From Intestinibacter sp964449895 (GTDB taxonomy: Bacteria > Bacillota > Clostridia > Peptostreptococcales > Peptostreptococcaceae): a DNA stretch of 45,181 bases. The stretch is from the NCBI GenBank assembly GCA_964449895.1, contig CAYVBY010000018.1, positions 1-45,181 of the forward strand. Direction: 5' to 3'. A program made the position numbers and the translations under genes. This document shows, piece after piece, positions 33,626-41,891 of this stretch. Numbering within the stretch: position 1 is the stretch's first letter; the number at the start of each line of letters is the position of its first letter. The notes beneath the pieces were generated by a model. It saw only the letters and a program-made list of their open reading frames with translations. It was not told where the DNA came from and did not search any database.

Positions 33626-33687
33626 AGTATACTTTTTATATACTTTTTGTATACTCTTAATATACTTCATTTATGATACTATATAAA
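33626..33687 (+). promoter_or_regulatory. Candidate late promoter with four helically phased activator sites
   Basis: TATAC occurs at 33628, 33639, 33650 and 33661, exactly 11 bp apart, each of the first two followed by TTTTT. The outer copies also form GAGTATAC/GTATACTC. The fourth overlaps where a -35 element would be relative to TATAAA (33682-33687), with no good TTGACA match. That is the layout of an activator-dependent promoter, and the likely activator is encoded directly upstream. Confidence 0.65.
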
Positions 33688-33730
33688 CATAGAAAAATGT
33701 ACATATGGGAAATACTAATATTCTACTTAT

Positions 33731-33847
33731 AGTTAAGGGTGTGGTGTCTCTTAACTAACTTAGTCGGAGGAAAACTTCGACTAATGTGCAAGGAATGGCT
33801 TAACTAACTCCCCAATTAGTCTCTTGGTTCGATTCCAGGAACTTGCA
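33731..33847 (+). ncRNA. Structured leader RNA of the late operon with a tRNA-like T-arm
   Basis: Three consecutive folds are visible. Stem 1 pairs AGTTAAG (33731) with CTTAACT (33750). Stem 2 pairs TTAGTCGGAG (33760) with CTTCGACTAA (33775) around GAAAA, 10 bp with one wobble. Stem 3 pairs TGCAAG (33787) with CTTGCA (33842) and encloses two arms. One of these is CTTGG-TTCGATT-CCAGG, the sequence and shape of a tRNA T-arm; the other is ACTAA/TTAGT. No D-arm is present and the domain is only about 60 nt, so it is not a normal tRNA. TCTCTTAA (33747) could alternatively pair with TTAAGAGA (33871), opening stem 1. Confidence 0.55.
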
Positions 33848-33901
33848 ATTTCTGACATTCAACATATTATTTAAGAGAAATGATACAAGATCTCATACGT
33901 G

Positions 33902-33932
33902 AAAAAGAACTCTAATAATAGGGTTCTTTTTT
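33902..33932 (+). terminator. Rho-independent terminator between the leader RNA and the late genes
   Basis: AAAAAGAACTC (33902-33912) pairs with GGGTTCTTTTT (33921-33931) with one T-G wobble and an 8-nt loop, and the descending arm is a T-tract. It precedes the recombinase-like gene by 27 bases. Read-through would be needed for late gene expression from the upstream promoter. Confidence 0.75.
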
Positions 33933-33958
33933 AGTTTTAAAAAGGAGGTGAGAAGTTA

Positions 33959-34557
33959 ATGAAGGTAAAAAAGCTTCAAAACCCATAAAAGATATAGAAA
34001 AAATATATGATATTCAAGATTATTTAAAAAATAAAAATCAGAGAGATTATGTTCTATTTGTACTTGGTATTATGACAGGATATCGTACAGGGGATTTAGT
34101 ACGTTTAAAAGTTAGAGATGTTAAAAGTGCAATATTTCAAGGTAGATTTATCATTATGGAAGGTAAAAAAGAAAAAATTAAGAATATAAAGCCTATAAAT
34201 AGGAAAGCTAGAGAGGCTGAAATTCTTCCTGAATTAGAAAAAATCTTAATGAGTTATATTAAGCATAAAGAAGATTATGAGTATATGTTTCCATCGAGAA
34301 AAGGAGGACATATAACAGTTGATAGAGTAACAAAAATATTGAAGGAAGCTTCATCTTTCTTTGGAATGGAAGATATAACAGCTCATAGTATGCGAAAAAC
34401 ATATGCATATACAATTTACATTAATAATAATAAAGATTTATTAGTTGTAAAAGAATTATTAGGACATAGTAGTATAGAAGAAACTAAAAGATACTTAGGA
34501 ATAGACAGGGAATTATATCATCAATATAGTCAGCCGCTTAGGAGACTTGTTAGGTGA
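33959..34557 (+). pseudogene. Tyrosine-recombinase-like phage protein, frameshifted near its start
   Basis: From about codon 5 onward the frame encodes a small tyrosine recombinase catalytic domain of about 195 residues. Visible are MTGYRTGDLVRLKVRDV (first Arg), HSMRKTYAYTIY (His-x2-Arg) and LLGHSSIEETKRYLGI (His and final Tyr). The ATG at 33959, with a perfect AAAGGAGGTG, is in a different frame and hits a stop after nine codons. One extra A in the A6 run at 33967-33972 would restore the complete gene. Such integrase-like proteins are common just upstream of packaging genes in Firmicute phages and are distinct from the true integrase. It may be a sequencing error, recent mutation or slippage site; the longest intact ATG frame starts at 34072. 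Confidence 0.75.
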
Positions 34558-34710
34558 TATTTTTATTTTTTACTAAATGAATACCGTAAAATTTGGTGTG
34601 TGATTATTCGAGTATATTTTTTTGTTGCGTATATATGTAAGAAAAATAAAAAAGTAATACTTGATTCTCTAAGTAAATGCGGTATTCAAGGAAGGAAAAG
34701 AGGTGATTTT

Positions 34711-35215
34711 TTGAGTAAATATGAAACTCATATCGAGCCAAATTTCGACTTAATCAAAAAAATGCTTGAAGATGGCGCTACAGAAAAGCACTGTGCCGAA
34801 ACTCTCAGGCGTTGCATATTCAACCTTTCGTGAGTATAAAAAGAAATATTCGGCGTTTTCGGCACTCATAAAATCATGTAAAAAGAATGTAGTTCAAGAA
34901 GTGAGAGCTGCATTGGTTAAAAAAGCAAAAGGCTTTGAATATACAGAAGTCAAGAAAACATATATGAAAGTCGACCTTCCTGTTAAAACTATACTTGCTT
35001 TAAGGAGACTTGGTTATACAGAAGCTGAGATAGATGCAGTTATGACAATAAAAGAAGAGGTTAGTAATAAAGTTTCTTTACCAGATACTAATGCAGCTAA
35101 CTTAGTATTAAAGAACTACGATAAGCATGAATGGGCTAATGATCCTCAAATGCTTGAAATTAAAAAGAAAGAGTTGAAGCTTAAAGAAAAAGTAATAGAT
35201 AACAATAATTGGTAG
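34711..35215 (+). pseudogene. HTH packaging-type protein (terminase small subunit-like), single-base frameshift
   Basis: Start TTG after AGAGGTGATTT. The first frame encodes SKYETHIEPNFDLIKKMLED, then an HTH start (ATEKHCAETL). The second frame continues it (GVAYSTFREYKKKYSAFSAL) to a total of about 167 residues ending at 35215. Dropping one C at about 34804-34806 gives an uninterrupted ETLGVAYSTF. The first frame alone ends eight codons later. The protein resembles small DNA-binding terminase-type proteins, but a separate P27-like TerS lies downstream, so its exact role is open. Decay, sequencing error or +1 recoding at CTC-AGG-C are all possible. Confidence 0.65.
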
Positions 35216-35223
35216 GTGATAGT

Positions 35224-35955
35224 ATGGCTCAAGACTTTAGTAAGGCTTTTTATAAGAGTAAAGAATGGAGAAACTTTAGGCAGGTTATTATTACAGAGAG
35301 AGGTCCTGTATGTGAAGCTTGTGGCAAAATAATAGCTAATGCATACGATAAAGAGACTAATCAATATAAGACAAAGTTTATACAATTGCATCATATCGAG
35401 GAGCTAACTCCTTTGAATATCAATGATGCAAGTATAACTCTTAATCCAGATAATATAAAAGTATTATGTCAAGAGTGCCATAATAAACTACATGGTCGCT
35501 GGCAAGGGGGAGGAGTTAAAAGAAAAGTAAGAAAGAATGACATTTGTATTATCTATGGTCCACCATGTTCTGGTAAGTCTAGATATGTTAGGGAGAATAT
35601 GTCTGAAGGAGATATAGTTGTTGATATTGATAGATTATATAATGCCATATCATTTCTTCCTATGTATGATAAACCAAACAACTTAAAGAAGAATGTATTC
35701 GCAATTAGAGAAACTCTAATAAATAATTTAAGGACTAGATATGGAGACTGGAACAATGCATGGATAATTGGTGGATATGCAGACAAATATGCTAGGGAAA
35801 GATTAGCAAGTGAACTAGGAGCAGAACTTATTTTTATTAATGAAGATATAGAAACTTGCTTATATAGATTGAAATATACAAATGATTACAGACAAAATAA
35901 TTACGAGGAATGGAAAGTTTATATTGAAAAATGGTTTGAGGATTACATTGAATGA
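35224..35955 (+). CDS. HNH endonuclease fused to a P-loop kinase/ATPase domain
   Basis: 243 residues from the ATG following TAGGTGATAGT. The N-terminal domain (about 5-100) has the HNH zinc-finger pattern: CEACGKI, IQLHHIEELTP, NPDNIKVLCQECHNKLHG. The C-terminal domain (about 108-243) has Walker A IIYGPPCSGKSRYV, VVDIDRLYNA as a likely Walker B/metal site, and a lid with RLKYTNDYR, like small nucleotide or polynucleotide kinases. HNH proteins next to terminase genes assist cos cleavage in HK97-like phages. The kinase fusion could process DNA ends, which is inference. Confidence 0.87.
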   Translation: MAQDFSKAFYKSKEWRNFRQVIITERGPVCEACGKIIANAYDKETNQYKTKFIQLHHIEELTPLNINDASITLNPDNIKVLCQECHNKLHGRWQGGGVKRKVRKNDICIIYGPPCSGKSRYVRENMSEGDIVVDIDRLYNAISFLPMYDKPNNLKKNVFAIRETLINNLRTRYGDWNNAWIIGGYADKYARERLASELGAELIFINEDIETCLYRLKYTNDYRQNNYEEWKVYIEKWFEDYIE

Positions 35956-36068
35956 CACCCCCGTCAAAAAATTTTATGCCCTAGGAAGAACCGTCGGAGG
36001 ATGGAGTTAAATTTTGTACATACCAATTTTTTGACTTTTTTCTGAAAATTATTTTGAAAAATTTAAAG
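35956..36068. other. Candidate cos site / packaging start between HNH and TerS
   Basis: This gap starts with an unusually GC-rich patch (ACACCCCCGTC, then GCCCTAGGAAGAACCGTCGG) in an otherwise AT-rich genome. CCGTC and ACCGTCGG recur about 40 bases apart. In cos-type phages with an HNH gene ahead of TerS/TerL the cohesive-end site usually lies here. The cleavage position cannot be read directly. Confidence 0.45.
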
Positions 36069-36082
36069 AGAAGGTGAAAGTT

Positions 36083-36409
36083 TTGGAAATACAAAAAGAG
36101 TATGAGAGAATTTTAGCATTGTTTAAGGATGTAATAAATGAAAAGCAACTTGCTTTGCTAGATGGTTCTATTTGGGAATGTGCTAGATTAAAAGTTGAAC
36201 TTGATAATCTTCATAATATGGTTAATAAAACTGGTTTAGTTAAGATGAATCCTAAAAATCCTTCTATGCAAAAAGAATTGCCTGTCAGTAAGGTAATTAT
36301 AAAAGTAAGAGCCAATTATCTTAATTATATTGCTAAATTATCATCTATCTTAGGAAAGGCATTACTTGAAGAGGATATCTTTGACAATGACCTGGAAGAA
36401 TTTGAATAA
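36083..36409 (+). CDS. terS: Terminase small subunit, P27-like
   Basis: 108 residues from a TTG seven bases after AGAAGGTG; a GTG nine bases earlier overlaps the ribosome site. Helical and charged, with IWECARLKVELDNL and a central KMNPKNPSMQKELPV loop that is the typical P27-family pattern. The last residues are acidic. It recognises phage DNA and directs TerL to the packaging site. Its stop codon overlaps the terL start by one base. Confidence 0.8.
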   Translation: MEIQKEYERILALFKDVINEKQLALLDGSIWECARLKVELDNLHNMVNKTGLVKMNPKNPSMQKELPVSKVIIKVRANYLNYIAKLSSILGKALLEEDIFDNDLEEFE

Positions 36410-38121
36410 TGTATAAGAGTTATATTTTAGAGTATTATAAGCAAATTCAAGAAGGCAATATAATTGTTGGTAATGAATTATTATTGCAACTTAAAGAATT
36501 GGTTAAAGAAGTTAATGATCCTATTCATAAAAGTTTAAATAATATAAAGATTGACTTTGAAGATTCAAATAAAAGAATTAAATTTATAGAAACTAAATGT
36601 AAGCATTCAGAAGCTCCTTTTGCAGGTAAACCATTTATTTTGGAATTATGGCAAAAGGCTTTTATAGAAGCTATATTTGCTATAAAAATTTATGATGAGG
36701 AGCTAGGTAAGTATATCCGTAAGTATAGAGATATACTTTTTTTAGTAGGAAGAAAAAATGGAAAAACTCCATTAATAGCAGCAATAACACTTTCAGAATG
36801 GTTCTGTGGAGAGATAGGAACTAAGGCATTATGTGCAAGTAATGATTATGAACAAGCTGGATTAATGTTTGATGCAATCAACGCAATGCGAGAAGAAAGT
36901 CCATCTTTAGAGAGGGTAAGTAGAAAAAATTTAAAAGGTATATTCTTTGGACATCCTAAAAGAAAGAGAGCTAAAGGTAAATTTAGTTATCATAATAAAG
37001 GTAATATTAAAAAATTATCAGCAAAAACAGGAGCTAAAGAAGGTAAAAATATAAAGATAGGTGCAGTTGATGAAGTTTTTGAAATGAAAGATGATAGTTT
37101 AATTATGCCTATTAGACAAGCTCTATCTACTCAGGATGAGCCTTTATATTTTGAATTAACTACAGAAGGATTTACTGCAGATGGATATCTTGATGAAAGA
37201 TTAAAAGAAGCAAGGCAAGTACTTAGAAAAGAACTTGATAAACCTCGTTGGTTAATATGGCTATATACTCAAGACAGTGAACTTGAAATTTGGCAAGATG
37301 AAAAATCTTGGTATAAGAGTAATCCAGGCCTTGGTGTCATAAAGAAAAAATCTTTTTTAAGAGATATGGTAGAGGAGGCTAAATTAAGTACAAGTAAAAA
37401 AGCATTTGTTTTAGCAAAAGACTTTAATGTAAAACAAAATAATGCTCAAGCTTGGCTACAAGAAAAAGATATAATTAATGACTTGGTTTATGACTTAGAA
37501 GATCTAAGAGGTTCAATCGGTATTGGTGGAGTCGATTTATCAGAAACAACAGATTTAACGGCTGCTACTGTACTAATTATGAGACCAGGCAGTAAGGAGA
37601 AAATATTCTTGACTCATTATTTTATACCTGAAGACAAGTTATTAGAAAATCATGATGATAGAGATTATAAAAAATGGGCTAGGGAAGGGTATGTTACTAT
37701 ATGTCCTGGTGAAGAGGTTGACTATTCGATGGTCGTGCAGTGGTTTGTAATGTTGTATAAAAGATATAAAATCCGTTTATTCAAAGTTGGTTATGATAGA
37801 TGGGGTTCTAAAAGTTTCGTAAAAGAAATGGATGATTACGGTTTTGATATGGTAAGAATTAATCAAAACTATGATACATTAAGTCATCCAATGAAACTTA
37901 CAGAAGCTGAACTTAGAAAAAATAAAATTAATTATAATCAAAATCCAGTATGTATTTGGTGCTTTAAAAATACTGCCTTCAATTTAGATAAATATGGAAG
38001 AATTATGCCGGTAAAAGTGCAAGATAAATGCAATAGAAGAATAGATGGTACTTTAGCAAAATTAAATGCTCAAGCTGCTTTAGATATGTTTAAAAATGAT
38101 TATATGGAACTTGTTGCATAG
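36409..38121 (+). CDS. terL: Terminase large subunit
   Basis: 570 residues. The ATPase domain has Walker A VGRKNGKT (113-120) and Walker B IGAVDE (217-222), with the adjacent LSAKTGAKEGKN motif. The nuclease domain begins with GGVDLSETTDLTAATV (about 377-392), contributing the first catalytic Asp. It is the Terminase_1 type found with HK97-like capsids. It packages DNA into proheads and cuts the concatemer. Full length and intact. Confidence 0.95.
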   Translation: MYKSYILEYYKQIQEGNIIVGNELLLQLKELVKEVNDPIHKSLNNIKIDFEDSNKRIKFIETKCKHSEAPFAGKPFILELWQKAFIEAIFAIKIYDEELGKYIRKYRDILFLVGRKNGKTPLIAAITLSEWFCGEIGTKALCASNDYEQAGLMFDAINAMREESPSLERVSRKNLKGIFFGHPKRKRAKGKFSYHNKGNIKKLSAKTGAKEGKNIKIGAVDEVFEMKDDSLIMPIRQALSTQDEPLYFELTTEGFTADGYLDERLKEARQVLRKELDKPRWLIWLYTQDSELEIWQDEKSWYKSNPGLGVIKKKSFLRDMVEEAKLSTSKKAFVLAKDFNVKQNNAQAWLQEKDIINDLVYDLEDLRGSIGIGGVDLSETTDLTAATVLIMRPGSKEKIFLTHYFIPEDKLLENHDDRDYKKWAREGYVTICPGEEVDYSMVVQWFVMLYKRYKIRLFKVGYDRWGSKSFVKEMDDYGFDMVRINQNYDTLSHPMKLTEAELRKNKINYNQNPVCIWCFKNTAFNLDKYGRIMPVKVQDKCNRRIDGTLAKLNAQAALDMFKNDYMELVA

Positions 38122-38134
38122 AGGAGGTGAAGTA

Positions 38135-39367
38135 TTGAAGATATTTAACTTTGCAAAAAGGAAAGCTAAAAATTATGTATATGCAAAAATGTTAAGTGGA
38201 AATACTCCTGTTTTCACATCTTTTGGTAAAGATATATATGCATCTGATATAGTAAAAGCTTGTATAAGATGCAAATCAAATGAGATAAGTAAATTACAAC
38301 CTAAACATATTAGGAATATAGATGAGGATAAACAAGAAATTGTAAAAAGTTCAATAAATAGAGTTTTGAAATTTTCACCAAATCCTTTGATGACAAGGAA
38401 GGAATTTTTAGAAAAAATAACATGGTTATATGAAAGTACATTTAATTGTTTTATATATCCAACTTATTATTTAATAGAGAAAAATGGTGGATTAAAATCA
38501 AAAGTTTTTACAGGGTTCTATCCTTTAGATCCTATAACAAAAACATTTTTAGAAGATGAAATTACGGGAGAGTTGTTTATTGAATTAACTTTCAGAAATG
38601 GAGAAAAATATACATTACCGTATAGAGATATTATTCATCTTAGAAAAGATTTTTCTTTTTGTGATTTAATGGGAGGAAATGAAAATGGTGAAATAGACGA
38701 TAAAGCTTTATTAAAAATACTTAATGTAGATAACACATTAGTAGAAGGTTTAGATAAAAATGTAAAAGCTGGTTTATCTATTAATGGAATGTTAAAAATT
38801 AATACTATGTTAGATGATGGGAAACAAGCTGAGGAAATTAAAAAATTTGAAGAAAAATTAAAAACATCAAATAGTGGAATTTTACCAATCGACTTAAAAA
38901 GTGATTTTATTCCAATTAATATGAATCCAACATCTATAAATAAAGATACTTTATCTTTTTTAGAAAGTAGAATTTTAAATACTCTTGAGGTTCCGTTATC
39001 TATACTAAATGGAGATTACACTGATGAACAATATCAAGCTTATTATGAAAAAACAATAGAACCTTTTATACAGCTATTAGGACAAGCATTTACAAAAGTT
39101 TTATTTACTGACAGAGAGATAGATTGTGGAAATGAAATTATTTTTTATTCTCAAAGTTTACTATTTACAAATACAAAAAATAAAATAGCAGTTGCTGATA
39201 TTTTAGGTAATAGAGGAGCATTGACTGATAATCAATTATTAGCATTATTTGGATATCCACCATTTGAAGGAGGAGACATACGTCATATGTCTCTTAATTT
39301 TATAAATAGAGATATAGCGGATAGTTATCAAATGCAAAAGAAAGGAGTTGAAGTGAAAGATGGATGA
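38135..39367 (+). CDS. Portal protein, HK97 type
   Basis: 410 residues from a TTG seven bases after AGGAGG; an earlier in-frame ATG lies inside terL and lacks a ribosome site. The sequence ASDIVKACIRCKSNEISKLQ, the FYPLDPITKTF and DIIHLRKDFS segments, and the EVPLSILNGDYTDEQYQAYY region are typical of Phage_portal proteins. Twelve copies form the DNA entry channel. It overlaps the protease gene by 8 bases. Confidence 0.92.
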   Translation: MKIFNFAKRKAKNYVYAKMLSGNTPVFTSFGKDIYASDIVKACIRCKSNEISKLQPKHIRNIDEDKQEIVKSSINRVLKFSPNPLMTRKEFLEKITWLYESTFNCFIYPTYYLIEKNGGLKSKVFTGFYPLDPITKTFLEDEITGELFIELTFRNGEKYTLPYRDIIHLRKDFSFCDLMGGNENGEIDDKALLKILNVDNTLVEGLDKNVKAGLSINGMLKINTMLDDGKQAEEIKKFEEKLKTSNSGILPIDLKSDFIPINMNPTSINKDTLSFLESRILNTLEVPLSILNGDYTDEQYQAYYEKTIEPFIQLLGQAFTKVLFTDREIDCGNEIIFYSQSLLFTNTKNKIAVADILGNRGALTDNQLLALFGYPPFEGGDIRHMSLNFINRDIADSYQMQKKGVEVKDG

Positions 39368-40028
39368 TTTATTGATTCGTCGAAATTATAATATTTTTGA
39401 TATAAAAACAAGATCACAAGAAGAGGATAATGGAATTAGAAGAATAGAAGGCCACCCAGTTGTATTTGAACAAACTACTGATATAGGTGGTTATTTTTAT
39501 GAGGTAATTGACAGAGGTGCTTTTGATGAATGTGATTTAACGGATGTTTTATTGTTTGTAAATCATAATCAAAATAAAATTCCTTTGGCAAGAAGTAGAA
39601 GAAATAATGGAAATTCTACAATGCACTTGCAAATTGATAACATAGGTCTTTTTATGAGTGCAGATATAGATATAGATAATAATCCAGAAGCAAGAACTCT
39701 ATATAGTGCAATACAAAGAAGAGATCTTGATGGAATGAGTTTTGCATTTAGGATTAAGGAACAGGAATGGCTTAATTTAGATACTGAAATGCCAACTCGA
39801 AGAATAAAAAAAATTGCTAAGTTGTACGAAGTAAGTGCAGTAAATAAACCTGCCTACGAAAGTACTGATATAAATGCACGTGATAAAAATGCATTGGAGA
39901 ATGCAAAAAGAGAACTGGAGAGTGCTCGTTCACAGGAATTGGATAATTCTGCAGATAACTTAGAATTTGAAAAAGAACAATTAAAATTTTTAAAAATAAA
40001 AGGAGGTATAAAAAACTATGAAGGATAA
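39360..40028 (+). CDS. Prohead maturation protease, HK97 family (peptidase S78)
   Basis: 222 residues. The protease core is GHPVVFEQTTDIGGYFYEVI, then FVNHN (catalytic His69) and RRDLDGMSFAF (catalytic Ser127). The C-terminal 45 residues are charged and helical and may act as scaffold. It trims the capsid scaffold segment during head maturation. It overlaps both the portal and capsid genes by about 10 bases, consistent with coupling. Confidence 0.93.
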   Translation: MDDLLIRRNYNIFDIKTRSQEEDNGIRRIEGHPVVFEQTTDIGGYFYEVIDRGAFDECDLTDVLLFVNHNQNKIPLARSRRNNGNSTMHLQIDNIGLFMSADIDIDNNPEARTLYSAIQRRDLDGMSFAFRIKEQEWLNLDTEMPTRRIKKIAKLYEVSAVNKPAYESTDINARDKNALENAKRELESARSQELDNSADNLEFEKEQLKFLKIKGGIKNYEG

Positions 40029-41298
40029 AATATTAAAATTATTTAATGCTAAGACAGAAAGAAGAAAGAAATTAATTGAAAAAGGCGATACTTGTAATTC
40101 AGTTGATGAATTAAGAAGTATAAATGCAGAAATAGGAACTTTAAATGAAGAAATAAGACAACTTCAAGAAGTATTAGATTCAATAGAGGATGAAGAGCCT
40201 GGACTTGAAAGTCGAGGTCAAATAAATCCACCTCAACTTAATCCAATAGCGACTTATGGAATAAGAAGTCGTAGAAGCCAATCTAATGAAGAGGAAGATA
40301 TATTCGGTACTTTAGAATATAGACAAGCATTTAGAGATTTTGTTATAAATGGAACACCAATTCCAGAAGAATACAGAGCTGCACAACTAGAACAAAGAGC
40401 AGATGCTTTAACTGTAGTAGGAGATATAGGTGCTGTAATACCTACAAATGTATTAAATAGGGTTATAGAAGATTTAACTGTAGAAGGAAAATTATTGTCT
40501 AGAGTAACACAAACATCTTATCAAGGGGGAATTGAAATACCTATATCAGAGGTTTTACCAACTGCAACTTGGTTAGCAAATGAATCAACTGTTAGCGATG
40601 AACAAAAAGCTAAAATGGAGGCTAAAATAACTTTTGGATATCATGTATTAGAAGCAAAAGTTGCTATAGGCTTATTAAGTGCAACTGTTTCTCTTCCAAT
40701 ATTTGAGACAACAATAGTAAAACAACTTAAAAAAGCTATGATAAAAGCAATTGAAGATTCAATAGTAATTGGTACTGGAAGTGGTCAACCAAAAGGATTT
40801 ACAAAATACACTTTGCCAAGTGCACAAAATATAGAAATGACAGAGGAAACTATAGGAACAGTTAAAGCTTGGGCAGAAGTAGAAGGAGCAATTCCAGAAG
40901 CATATGAAGAAGATGTTATTTATGTAATGAGCAAGACAACGTGGGAAAAGTATTTAAATGGCATGACAGATACTACAGGGCAAAAGATAGGACTTGGTAA
41001 AATAAATGAAAAAGGTCAAAAAATATTAAATGGTAGAGAAGTTCTCACTCTTGATAAATTTAAATCATTTGATGCTGCTACAAATGGTGAAATATTTGGA
41101 GCTGTTATAAATTTATCTGAATACTTATTAAATTCTAATTTAGCTATGTATTACAAAAAGTATTTTAATGAAGATAAAAACAAATGGGTTCATAAATGTT
41201 TAATGATAGCTGACGGACAAATGGCAATAGGAGAAGATAGTACTTCTACGTTAAGAGGTGCAAATGGATTATTATATCTTAAAAAGAAAACTGAATAG
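40018..41298 (+). CDS. Major capsid protein, HK97 fold
   Basis: 426 residues. The N-terminal 60-90 residues form a charged coiled coil (INAEIGTLNEEIRQLQEVL), the delta scaffold domain expected to be removed by the neighbouring protease, followed by a loop with clustered arginines (GIRSRRSQ). The body shows the HK97 pattern: VGDIGAVIPTNVLNRVIEDL, then GGIEIPISEVLPTATWLANE, and IVIGTGSGQPKGFT. Length fits an unprocessed subunit. AAAAGGAGG precedes the ATG. Confidence 0.95.
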   Translation: MKDKILKLFNAKTERRKKLIEKGDTCNSVDELRSINAEIGTLNEEIRQLQEVLDSIEDEEPGLESRGQINPPQLNPIATYGIRSRRSQSNEEEDIFGTLEYRQAFRDFVINGTPIPEEYRAAQLEQRADALTVVGDIGAVIPTNVLNRVIEDLTVEGKLLSRVTQTSYQGGIEIPISEVLPTATWLANESTVSDEQKAKMEAKITFGYHVLEAKVAIGLLSATVSLPIFETTIVKQLKKAMIKAIEDSIVIGTGSGQPKGFTKYTLPSAQNIEMTEETIGTVKAWAEVEGAIPEAYEEDVIYVMSKTTWEKYLNGMTDTTGQKIGLGKINEKGQKILNGREVLTLDKFKSFDAATNGEIFGAVINLSEYLLNSNLAMYYKKYFNEDKNKWVHKCLMIADGQMAIGEDSTSTLRGANGLLYLKKKTE

Positions 41299-41317
41299 TA
41301 ATTAATGAGGTATATTT

Positions 41318-41581
41318 ATGTTTGCTATAAATAGTGTTGAAGATGTAAAAAATACAATGAATTTGACTATTCAAGATGCTGATTTTGACTCAAGTTTAAA
41401 AACTAAAATTATAGCAGTTGAGATGTATTTATATAATGCTGGAGCAAGTGAAGAAACTATAAAAAGTCAATTAGGACTTATGTGTGTAAGTGTTGGAGTA
41501 AATGACTTGCTAAATCAAGGAGCTGGAGAAACTAAATTTTCTCCAGCTTTTGTTATGCTTGCGAATCAAATTTGTAGGTGA
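41318..41581 (+). CDS. Head-tail connector protein (gp6-like adaptor)
   Basis: 87 residues, mostly helical, ending in a short tail. Position directly after the capsid gene, size, and the pattern SSLKTKIIAVEMYLYNAGAS ... GVNDLLNQGAGE fit the DNA-packaging adaptor that docks under the portal. ATGAGGTATATTT precedes the ATG. Confidence 0.75.
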   Translation: MFAINSVEDVKNTMNLTIQDADFDSSLKTKIIAVEMYLYNAGASEETIKSQLGLMCVSVGVNDLLNQGAGETKFSPAFVMLANQICR

Positions 41582-41585
41582 TTTT

Positions 41586-41891
41586 ATGATTTTAGACAAT
41601 GTTTTATACTTGCTTACAGAATATACAGAGCAAAATAGGATAGGTAATACTATAAAGAGCTATAAAAAAAGAAAAGTATTTTGTAGTGAAAAATCAGTCG
41701 GTCAAAATCAATTTTATCAGGCTCAAATGATAGGATTAGAGCCTGTATATGTATTAGTTATAAGACCTTTTGAATATAAAAATGAAAGGTTAATTGAATA
41801 TAATGAAAAAATATTTAAAATTTTAAAGATATTTAAAAAAAATAGTACAGAATTAGAACTTACATTGGAGGCGGTAAAAATTGGCGAATAG
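41586..41891 (+). CDS. Head closure / head-tail joining protein
   Basis: 101 residues from the ATG following TAGGTGATTTT. It is beta-rich (NVLYLLTEYTEQNRIG, then KRKVFCSEKSVGQNQF and EPVYVLVIRPFEY), matching the small barrel of SPP1 gp16/HK97-type joining proteins. It is the second connector component and overlaps the next gene by 11 bases. Confidence 0.75.
   Translation: MILDNVLYLLTEYTEQNRIGNTIKSYKKRKVFCSEKSVGQNQFYQAQMIGLEPVYVLVIRPFEYKNERLIEYNEKIFKILKIFKKNSTELELTLEAVKIGE

Noticed and set aside
33787..33847. A genuine tRNA gene
   Set aside because: The T-arm and part of an acceptor stem are present, but there is no D-arm, the anticodon-like loop has 8 nt and the total is about 60 nt; kept only as a tRNA-like leader element.
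33959..34557. The prophage integrase
   Set aside because: It is small, in the late region and distant from attL; the true integrase is more likely at the far end of the prophage, outside the window.
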